Shown here in pieces: positions 54,912 to 62,541 of a stretch of DNA of 64,000 bases (its first letter is position 1; each line of letters begins with the position of its first letter). This stretch comes from Atribacterota bacterium (GTDB lineage: Bacteria > Atribacterota > Phoenicimicrobiia > Phoenicimicrobiales > Stramentimicrobiaceae), in NCBI GenBank assembly GCA_028717805.1, contig JAQUNC010000007.1, positions 1 through 64,000 of the forward strand, in the 5' to 3' direction. The translations under genes and the position numbers were made by a program. Below the pieces are notes generated by a model. It did no database searches, was not told where the DNA came from, and saw only the letters and a list, made by a program, of their open reading frames with translations.

Positions 54912-55922
54912 CTAACCTCCTATCTCAGACATATTAAATTCAGAAATATGATTATCTCTGATATGATGTCTGAATGGTTTAATGCGTATCGCTTCTTCCA
55001 GACTTTCCTGGATGATCTTTCTTCGCAAATTTCGGTTTTCCAAAGGTAGAGACCGTAATCTCCCTTTAAGGTTAATTTCCTTAGAACTATAAAGACAAGG
55101 CCTTAATTTCCCTTCAGCAGTTAATCGAATACGGTTACACCTCGCACAAAAATGCTGACTGATTGCAGTAATGAAACCTATCGTTCCTTTTGCGCCAGGC
55201 AATTGATAATAAACCGCAGGACCACAAGCCTCTTCATTTAATGACGGTTTTAAATCAGAAAATTTTATTTTCATCTTTTCTAGAATAGTTTGAGCAGAAA
55301 CATAGTGTTTCATATTCACTTTGGTTAATTGCCTATTGGTAGGCATTAATTCGATAAACCGAACATAAACTGGCTTATCGAATGTCAGCTGAATAAAATC
55401 TTCTATTTCGTTCTCATTGATTCCTTTTAATAAAACTACATTTATTTTAACTGGAGTTAAGCCAATTTTCAAGGCAGTATCAATGCTTCGTAATGCCTTC
55501 TCCAGCCCATCAAATCCGGTAATTTGTTTAAATTTTTCTCTTTGTAATGAATCGAGGCTAATATTAACTCTTTTCAAGCCGGCATTTTTTAAAGAAGTTG
55601 CCAAGTCAGCCAGAAAATAACCATTGGTCGTCATGGAAATATCCTCTAATGTTCTTATCCGGCTTAATTGCTTGATTAAATCAACAATTCCTTTTCTAAC
55701 TAAAGGCTCCCCTCCGGTCAATCTAATCTTCGTCATTCCCAAATCACCAGCAACCCGGGCAATCTCTGCAATTTCTTCATAACGAAGAATCTCTTGATGA
55801 GGAATAAAGTAAAAATTTTTCTCTGAAGTAGAACAATAAATGCATCTAAAGTTACAACGGTCAGTCAATGAAATTCTGAAATAGATAATTTGTCGATTAT
55901 ACGAATCAATTAATTTTTCCAT
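54912..55922 (-). CDS. moaA: GTP 3',8-cyclase MoaA
   Basis: This 336-residue radical-SAM enzyme starts molybdopterin synthesis from GTP. The N-terminal cluster is CNFRCIYC (CxxxCxxC) in RISLTDRCNFRC, with RLTGGEPLVRKG. The C-terminal cluster is in FCARCNRIRLTAEGKLRPCLYS. The usual C-terminal double glycine is present as IGG at the very end. It overlaps the 3' end of the moeA-PBP gene by 17 bases. Confidence 0.96.
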   Translation of the reverse strand: MEKLIDSYNRQIIYFRISLTDRCNFRCIYCSTSEKNFYFIPHQEILRYEEIAEIARVAGDLGMTKIRLTGGEPLVRKGIVDLIKQLSRIRTLEDISMTTNGYFLADLATSLKNAGLKRVNISLDSLQREKFKQITGFDGLEKALRSIDTALKIGLTPVKINVVLLKGINENEIEDFIQLTFDKPVYVRFIELMPTNRQLTKVNMKHYVSAQTILEKMKIKFSDLKPSLNEEACGPAVYYQLPGAKGTIGFITAISQHFCARCNRIRLTAEGKLRPCLYSSKEINLKGRLRSLPLENRNLRRKIIQESLEEAIRIKPFRHHIRDNHISEFNMSEIGG

Positions 55923-57885
55923 TTAATAATATGTTGCCACATTCGTTTAGATCATATCCACCAAGCTGGGCAACCTGCTCCTTAAAATGATTTGTTCTTA
56001 TTATTTCTAATATCTTTTTTATTCTCTGGCTATGAAAATATCTTTCGGGAATAATTAAATCATAGCGCTCTTTAATGAGAGGGACAAAGTCCAGATTAAA
56101 TGCTTTAGCAGCTGAAAAAATTCCTAAACCTACATCTACTCTTTGGTTGACAACTGCAGAAGCTACCATTAGATGGGTAAATTCCTCCTGATTATATCCT
56201 TGAATTGAGGTAGGATTAATATTGTTCTTTTTAAGCAAATAATCTAAAAGAATCCGTGTTCCCGACCCTTTTTGTCGATTAATATAACGAATATCATCTC
56301 TTGCTAAATCTTTTATTGCCAAAATGTTTTTAGGATTGCCTTTTGCTACCATAAAGCCCTGCTGTCTAAAAGCCATATTTACTACCGCGACACTTTGACT
56401 TATTAAAACACGCTTGATATAGGGAAAATTATATTCTCCACTTTCCACATCCAAAAGATGAGAAGTTGCCAGGTGGGCAATCTCCTGTTTCAATGCTAAC
56501 AGTCCTCCCATACTTCCGGTATGAAAAGATGCTAGACGAAATTCTGGCGAATTGGTTTGCAACTCATTCTTTAAAATATCCAATATCAGATCATGACTGC
56601 CGATAATAATTATGGTGTTATCTATATTAAAATCATGCTCTAATAATAATTCTGCTTCAGTTTCTTCTTTAAAGCTCAAACCTTCGCTAAGTGACGGTAT
56701 TCTAATAAGTGCATCAGCTTCTACCAATGACGAAATAATCCCTGCTCCGCGATTTAAGGGATATGCCATTATTTTATCATCAATCTTAGCTAATTTTACC
56801 CGAAGAAATTCTTCATTTCCTAACTTGGAAACTATCTTTTTAGCCATTAATACCTTGGTCTTAATCCTTCCTGGAGGGCTCAGCCTTAAACTTTTATAAA
56901 CCAAAGGCAAAACAAATTCCCATGCTGCTAATAAGTAAGAAACCGGGTATCCCGGTAAACCAATAACGGGAATACCTTGAACCATCCCGGCTAATGTAGG
57001 CTTTCCTGGCATCATAGCTATACCATGAAATAATATTTCTCCCATATCTGCCAGTACTTTTGCAGTAAAATCTTTACTACCAGCAGAGGTTCCTGCAATT
57101 ACTGTAACAATGTCATTATCTTTTACTGCTGACTGTAATATCTTTTTTAAATCCTCTTTAATATCACGAATAATTGGATATATAACAGGCTCTCCACCCC
57201 ATTGAATCACCGAATTTGATAACATTCTAGAATTAAAATCAAGGATATCCCCTGCTTTTATCTCTCCTTCATCAAGTCCGACCAATTCTTCTCCAGTGGG
57301 AATAATAGCAACTTGCGGCTTCTTCCAAACCTCTATTTCTGATATCCCTCCTGCCATTAAAGCACCTATATCCACCGGTCTAATTTTATGATTCGCAGTT
57401 AATATGAGTTGGTGAGTGACAATATCTTCTCCTATATTACGAACATTCATACCCGGGGAAACAGATTGAAATATTTTCAGTTGCGCGAAATTCTCTTTCT
57501 GATTCGGCACATTACTATCCGTTCTAACAGGAACTACATCTTCAATTTTTATCACTGAATCAAATTCTTCTGGTAAAGGATCTCCGGTATTTACATATAA
57601 AAAATCTTTCTTATGACTTAGAATAATTGGATTTTTTTCTGAGGCATCCTCTGCACTGCGGGAATGTACGGCTATTCCATCCATGGCTGATGCAGTATAA
57701 TGCAAAGAAGATCTTCTAGCAAAAACAGCTTTAGAAGTAATTCGCTCAAGCGATTTTTCTACCGAAAGCAACTCATGTTTGGAGTTTAAAGTAATTAGAC
57801 CTTCTGTAATGGCTTTCTCGATTTTTTGCTTTGCTTCCTCTAAGGATATTTTCTTCAAATAAATATTTCGTTCCATCATAAACAT
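55906..57885 (-). CDS. moeA: MoeA fused to a C-terminal PBP-like domain
   Basis: This 659-residue protein has MoeA at residues 1-405 (TASAMDGIAVHS, NTGDPLPEEFDSVIKIEDVV, IIPTGEEL, GTSAGSKDF, GLPGYPVS), which inserts molybdenum or tungsten into the cofactor. A PBP-like domain follows at about 425-659 (IIIIGSHDLILDILKNEL, GSMGGLLALKQ, RQKGSGTRILLDYLL, GYNQEEFTHLMVAS), resembling the ModE/LysR-associated anion-binding domain of COG1910. It could deliver or sense the oxyanion. A dispersed palindrome abuts the start codon; nearby in-frame ATG codons leave the exact start open. Confidence 0.92.
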   Translation of the reverse strand: MFMMERNIYLKKISLEEAKQKIEKAITEGLITLNSKHELLSVEKSLERITSKAVFARRSSLHYTASAMDGIAVHSRSAEDASEKNPIILSHKKDFLYVNTGDPLPEEFDSVIKIEDVVPVRTDSNVPNQKENFAQLKIFQSVSPGMNVRNIGEDIVTHQLILTANHKIRPVDIGALMAGGISEIEVWKKPQVAIIPTGEELVGLDEGEIKAGDILDFNSRMLSNSVIQWGGEPVIYPIIRDIKEDLKKILQSAVKDNDIVTVIAGTSAGSKDFTAKVLADMGEILFHGIAMMPGKPTLAGMVQGIPVIGLPGYPVSYLLAAWEFVLPLVYKSLRLSPPGRIKTKVLMAKKIVSKLGNEEFLRVKLAKIDDKIMAYPLNRGAGIISSLVEADALIRIPSLSEGLSFKEETEAELLLEHDFNIDNTIIIIGSHDLILDILKNELQTNSPEFRLASFHTGSMGGLLALKQEIAHLATSHLLDVESGEYNFPYIKRVLISQSVAVVNMAFRQQGFMVAKGNPKNILAIKDLARDDIRYINRQKGSGTRILLDYLLKKNNINPTSIQGYNQEEFTHLMVASAVVNQRVDVGLGIFSAAKAFNLDFVPLIKERYDLIIPERYFHSQRIKKILEIIRTNHFKEQVAQLGGYDLNECGNILLNGKIN

Positions 57886-57889
57886 ATCG

Positions 57890-58057
57890 TAAGGGGATTC
57901 TCCCCTTAAACCCCTTATATTGTAAAAATATTCCTTCCTTTTTCATTCTCTATTTTTACTACTCAAAAACTATAATTTCAAATATACCTTGTTTTATAAT
58001 ATTGTTTAGTATATTTGTCCAGCAAGGTCGTAAGGGGATTCTCCCCTTAAACCCCTT
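57890..58057 (-). repeat. Two copies of the dispersed AGGGGA palindrome
   Basis: TAAGGGGA-TTC-TCCCCTTA followed by AACCCCTT occurs at 57890-57916 and again, identical, at 58031-58057. The first copy is five bases upstream of the moeA-PBP start codon. Between them is AT-rich sequence. Confidence 0.75.
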
Positions 58058-58112
58058 TTTTCATTAACTCTATATCAGTTTCGCTTAAATATTATAATAT
58101 ATTGTAATAAAA

Positions 58113-59384
58113 CTAAAATATAGTAACGCTAACCTTTTCTCCCTGATATAAACCTTCTTGATTGAGTTTGATAGTAATATATCCATCAGCTTTGGCTAAA
58201 GAAGAAATAATTCCAGACTTACCCAAAATCGGTTCAGCCCACAGTTGGTCATTCTTACTTTTCAGTACTACCCTTACATATTCTTCTCTGCCAGCATCTG
58301 AAAATACATTACTTTCTAGTAAGGCATCAACCATTTTTCTTTGTCCAATATGAAGTATTTCACCTTTTAAGTCAAACATTATTCTTTTTACCACATTATC
58401 AAAAACCATCATGGCTGAAACAGGGTGTCCGGGCAAACCAACAAATAATTTTTGTTTATTTAAAGAAAGAATAGTAGGTTTACCAGGTTTTAAGGCTAAG
58501 CCGTGAACCAGGACTCCAGGTGAACCAAGATTATTCAATACATCTAAGGTATAATCTCTAATACCCACTGAACTGCCTCCAGAAATTAAGACTAAATCAA
58601 TTTCCGGGGTATCTAAACATTTCTGAAGTACATTTTTCAACATCTTTTCATTATCTTTGATAATGCCAGCATAATAGGGAATACAACCTACTTGCTTTAC
58701 TGCTGCACCAAGTGCAAAAGAGTTAATATCACGAACCTGGCCTGGTTCAGGTTTTTGATTTATAGAAATAATTTCATCACCGGTAGAAATAATTGCCACT
58801 ACTAGTTTTTTGAAAACTTTGATTCTTTCTAAACCCAGGGCTGCTAACAAGCCAATATCCTGTGGTCTCAAGTAACAACCTTTTTCTAAAACTCTTTCAT
58901 TTTTCTTGATATCTTCATCTTTACGCAATACATTTTCCCAGGGAGCTACTGAACGACTTATTTCAATCACTGTAGGGCTTAAGTCTTCTGTATACTCCAA
59001 CATAACTACTGAATCAGCTCCTTCTGGTAACATCCCTCCAGTTGAAATTCTTGCCACTTGTCCCTTTTGCAATACATAAGAAGGTTTTTCTGACATCTTT
59101 ATCTCACCAAGCAAATCAAGATAAGCTGGCAAACTATCACTTGCTCCATAAGTATCACTAGCCTTAACTGCGTATCCATCCATAGTTGATCTATTAAATC
59201 CAGGTATATTCTCAGTTGAAATAACATTTTCTGCTAACACTCTTCCATAAGCATGGATAAGGTCTATTTGCTCATCACGATTCTTAAAAAATGTAGCAAA
59301 ATCAAAAGATTGACGAAAAATTTTTAGGCTTTCTTCAATTGTTGTGACTTTAAATAGTGGTTGAACCATAAAAACATACATCAT
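58113..59384 (-). CDS. moeA: Molybdopterin molybdenumtransferase MoeA
   Basis: This 423-residue, single-unit MoeA shows FNRSTMDGYAVKASD, ARISTGGMLPEGADSVVMLEYTE, LRPQDIGLLAALG, ISTGDEI, SGGSSVGIRDY and GLPGHPVSAMM. It is the first gene of the molybdopterin operon and the second MoeA in it. Many tungsten users carry two MoeA proteins, thought to split Mo and W insertion. The start ATG at 59384 touches a copy of the AGGGGA palindrome; ATG codons at residues 2 and 6 are also possible starts. Confidence 0.93.
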   Translation of the reverse strand: MMYVFMVQPLFKVTTIEESLKIFRQSFDFATFFKNRDEQIDLIHAYGRVLAENVISTENIPGFNRSTMDGYAVKASDTYGASDSLPAYLDLLGEIKMSEKPSYVLQKGQVARISTGGMLPEGADSVVMLEYTEDLSPTVIEISRSVAPWENVLRKDEDIKKNERVLEKGCYLRPQDIGLLAALGLERIKVFKKLVVAIISTGDEIISINQKPEPGQVRDINSFALGAAVKQVGCIPYYAGIIKDNEKMLKNVLQKCLDTPEIDLVLISGGSSVGIRDYTLDVLNNLGSPGVLVHGLALKPGKPTILSLNKQKLFVGLPGHPVSAMMVFDNVVKRIMFDLKGEILHIGQRKMVDALLESNVFSDAGREEYVRVVLKSKNDQLWAEPILGKSGIISSLAKADGYITIKLNQEGLYQGEKVSVTIF

Positions 59385-59410
59385 CAGGGGATGCTTCCCC
59401 TGAAACCCCT
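59384..59410 (-). repeat. Dispersed AGGGGA palindrome at the moeA start
   Basis: TCAGGGGA-TGCT-TCCCCTGA followed by AACCCCT. The 3' arm (minus strand) runs directly into the moeA ATG. Confidence 0.7.
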
Positions 59411-59451
59411 CTCTTAAATAGTATATAGTAAATTTTGGTTATTGGTATATT

Positions 59452-59488
59452 AAAAAATCCTGTATGGAATTACCGTACAGGATTTTTT
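59452..59488 (-). terminator. Bidirectional intrinsic terminator
   Basis: A perfect 13-bp stem (59452-59464 with 59476-59488, AAAAAATCCTGTA) extends by two or three more pairs into the loop and has A/T runs on both sides. It separates the decayed acyl-CoA region upstream from the molybdopterin operon. Confidence 0.8.
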
Positions 59489-59742
59489 TCTTCTTTCCAA
59501 TACGGGAGGCTCAAAAATTTATTAATGAACCTAGCGGTTAACTACCATAGAACAGGTCTTTAGGATAGTTAACTCGAAGAAATTTGTTCATTTTACCAAA
59601 TAACTTACTAATTATACCTAAATTAGTCTATTTTTTCAAAGAATAATGCCAATTATATGAAGTGAGCATATCTTTTGTTAGCTACTCGGTAGGTTGTTTC
59701 CAAAAAACAAATAAAATCTTACACTACCTTTATTTATTATGC
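59489..59742. other. Gap with nothing recognised
   Basis: AT-rich sequence between the terminator and the hbd remnant. No frame of note and no repeat seen. It may be further decayed coding sequence. Confidence 0.3.
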
Positions 59743-60222
59743 TCAAAACCTTCTTCCTGCCTTCTTCCCTAGAAATTCTCCTCTTACTATTTTCTTCAAT
59801 AAGGGATGAGTATATATTTGCTATCACAATATTCATGATCAAAGTTCCTATTTTAGTCTAATGGATACAAAAACCTATTAAATCAGCTAAATGCAAGGAT
59901 CCAATAAGTAAATTTGCTCCTAATTTCATTGCCACATCATACCCTAAACTAATGTAATTCCTTCTACATATAAAAAAAGCTTCATTAATTAGAGATCCTA
60001 AATTTCTACTCACAATTCCACCAGTAGATTATCTTCCAAAACCTATATTTCCCAAACTGATTACCGAATTTTTGAACTTTTTTGATTATATTTTCTGATG
60101 TAAATAATCCAGGAATTATTTCAACTAGCTGTATTGCCAAGCTAAGTTAAAAAATGCATACTAATAAATGGCTCTGTATTATTTAATGTATCAGATAGTT
60201 CAGTACTCAATAAAGAAATAGT
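59743..60222 (-). pseudogene. Decayed 3-hydroxyacyl-CoA dehydrogenase (hbd-like)
   Basis: Pieces of the enzyme appear in order on the minus strand, in shifting frames. They are LSTELSDTLNNTEPFISMHF (compare SITELA...FIGMHF), QLVEIIPGLFTSENIIKKVQ, SLINEAFF, DVAMKLGAN, LADLIG, and THPLLKKIVRGEFLGKKAG near the end. At least three frameshifts and several stops separate them, and the N-terminal NAD-binding domain is missing. It joins the thiolase remnant at about 60222 without a gap. Confidence 0.8.
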
Positions 60223-60925
60223 TTACCATTAACATTAACTTTCTCTATATCAAATTCTAATTTTCCTTTTTCATCTACTATTTTTACAGTAAACGCTTCA
60301 TTAATTTCAAAAAGATCAATATAGCTAATTCTCAAATGTAACTTTCTTAAAAGTTGCTTGATAGCTTTTGCAGAACTAATACATTTAATGTTTGGATCAA
60401 TGCCAACAGAAGCATAAGCTCTAATGTGTACCATTGTTTCTAATTTTAGTTCTTTAGACCTATCTTCAGACATAACTAAAACAGCTGATGCATTATCGGC
60501 TCATGTGCAACTAAAACCTGCTGTTACTGTACTATTTTAGAAAAGCTATTGATAGTATCTTTAATTTTTCCAAAAAAGTATCAACTCGAAGGGCTTTGTC
60601 TACCTTAAAGAAATGGGCTAATAATCTTTATTAACTGCCAACAATTTTTATTAGTAAAACTTCTTCTTGTAATTTTCCTTTTACCAAGACTTATTGGGCT
60701 TTATGTTGACTATGTAAAGTAAATGGATCTTGGTCTTTTCGAGTGATATGATATTGATCAGTAAGTTCTCTCCACCTCTCCTATCAAATAATTTGTTAAA
60801 GACCAATGATTTTACAATTGGAACGCCTAAGTCTTCTGCAATCAATTCTTTTAATATACCTCCAAAACCACCTTAAACTAAACAAATCCCTTCTATAATT
60901 ATAGCATTGTTACCTATTTATTATT
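60223..60925 (-). pseudogene. Decayed acetyl-CoA acetyltransferase (thiolase)
   Basis: The minus strand shows thiolase pieces in order: a start-like IIIEGICLV and GGFGGILKELIAEDLG, then DQYHITRKDQDPFTLHSQHKAQ, VDKALRVDTFLEKLK, TVTAGFSC and ADNASAVLVMSED. The last stretch is an open frame (60207-60473) running to EINEAFTVKIVDE and DIEKVNVNG. Stops and frameshifts separate the rest. About 160 residues holding the catalytic Cys domain are deleted, and the C-terminal GHP and CGG motifs are missing. It cannot be functional. Confidence 0.8.
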
Positions 60926-61320
60926 TCCCCTATTTACCCATTAAAAGAAGTCTAAAAAGGTTTTATTTAGAAATACAAAAGCAATTCTTAAGTATTGCAT
61001 TACATAATATTATAAAAATATTTTTTAGTACAATTAATTTATTGTAGATATTACATGGTTTGCCTAAATATAGACTTGCATAAAATAACTAGTTTTGTGA
61101 TATGAATTTCATCATATATAATTATGAGAGCGGCTAAACAAACTCGTTATAATCTTTAAGATAAAAGCCAATTCTTAATTAAATGTAGAGAAATATCATT
61201 TATGGAAAGTTTTTATTAGCATTATTTATTTTATAAATAAAATATACTATTATCTAAAAGTAATCTTAATATTATTTTAAAAACTTAAACCCCAGATAGT
61301 AAAATAAGGGATTTTAATAA
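60926..61320. other. AT-rich gap after the alcohol dehydrogenase
   Basis: Very AT-rich sequence without an open frame, hairpin or repeat that I can support. Confidence 0.3.
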
Positions 61321-62484
61321 TTACCAAGCATTGTGATAAATTTTAATAATATCTTCTAGATTAAGTTTCCTGGGATTATGCACTAGCAATCTTTCCGCCT
61401 TTACCGCAATTTTAGATAATTCTTCAATATGTTCTTTACTAACACCTGTAGCTCTCAACCTTTGTGGAATACCTATATCTTCAGAAAGCCTCCTAATTGC
61501 ACTAACTGTCTTACTTGCACTTTCTATAATTGAAAAACCATCTACCTGCTCTCCTAAAGCTGCTGCAATATTTTTAAATTTTTCATAATTTCCTGGTAAA
61601 TTAAACTCTATGACTGATGGCAACATTAACGCATTAGATAAACCATGGGGAATATGATATTTACCACCCAAAGCTAAACCCAAAGCATGTACAGCGTTAC
61701 ATCCTGCAATCGAAAAAGAAATTCCAGCAAAAAGACTAGCAATAGACATGTTATAACGTGAAGCCACATCCTTATCTCCCTGAAAAACAGCTTTCCTAAG
61801 GCTTCTACCAATTAAAGAAATCGCTTTGAAACTAATAGTATCTGTAAATATATTTGCATCTAGCGAGGTATAAGACTCAATTGCATGACATAAAGCATCC
61901 ATACCTGTATGACCAGTAATTTTTGGAGGCATACTCAATGTCAGAATCGGATCAACTATTGCAAGATCAGCAAATAAATAAGGACTATATATAACAACTT
62001 TTTCTTCATTTTCATCGATTAATACAGAAACATTTGTTACTTCACTTCCAGTCCCAGCAGTTGTAGGAATCTGTATTTTTTTTAATCCTGGTTTCCGTAG
62101 TTTATCAAAACCATAATAATCATTGAGCTTACCTCCATTAGTAACTAATACAGAAACTCCCTTAGTTACATCTATAACACTCCCTCCACCTATTCCTACT
62201 AGGAGGTTGTAATTTCCTCCTTCCATTTCTTTTACACAATCATATACTACTTTTGCATGAGGTTCTGGTTCAACTCTATCAAAAATACCTACAACTAAAT
62301 TATTATTTTCCAATATATTCTTTATTCTATCAATTATTCCAGCTTGTACAATTCCTATATCTGTGATTATCAGAACTTTATTTGCACCTAATTTAGTCGC
62401 CTCTTCTCCAATATTTTCAATTGAATTATTCCCTATTAATATCTTTGAAGGAGTTAGTATAGAAAAAATGGATTCTATTTTCAT
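61321..62484 (-). CDS. Iron-containing alcohol dehydrogenase
   Basis: This 387-residue group III (Fe-dependent) dehydrogenase has an N-terminal NAD-binding domain (VGIGGGSVIDVTKG) and PTTAGTGSEVT. The metal-binding half has GHTGMDALCHAIESYTS, with the later histidines in NAVHALGLALGGKYHIPHGLSNALMLP. It interconverts alcohols and aldehydes with NAD(P)H. It lies 57 bases after the AOR gene, so aldehydes made by one can be used by the other. The SD is AAGGTGAG. Confidence 0.93.
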   Translation of the reverse strand: MKIESIFSILTPSKILIGNNSIENIGEEATKLGANKVLIITDIGIVQAGIIDRIKNILENNNLVVGIFDRVEPEPHAKVVYDCVKEMEGGNYNLLVGIGGGSVIDVTKGVSVLVTNGGKLNDYYGFDKLRKPGLKKIQIPTTAGTGSEVTNVSVLIDENEEKVVIYSPYLFADLAIVDPILTLSMPPKITGHTGMDALCHAIESYTSLDANIFTDTISFKAISLIGRSLRKAVFQGDKDVASRYNMSIASLFAGISFSIAGCNAVHALGLALGGKYHIPHGLSNALMLPSVIEFNLPGNYEKFKNIAAALGEQVDGFSIIESASKTVSAIRRLSEDIGIPQRLRATGVSKEHIEELSKIAVKAERLLVHNPRKLNLEDIIKIYHNAW

Positions 62485-62541
62485 ATCCTCTCACCTTTCT
62501 TTATATTGTATAATATCGCGGTATTTTCAGTAGTAATTTAA

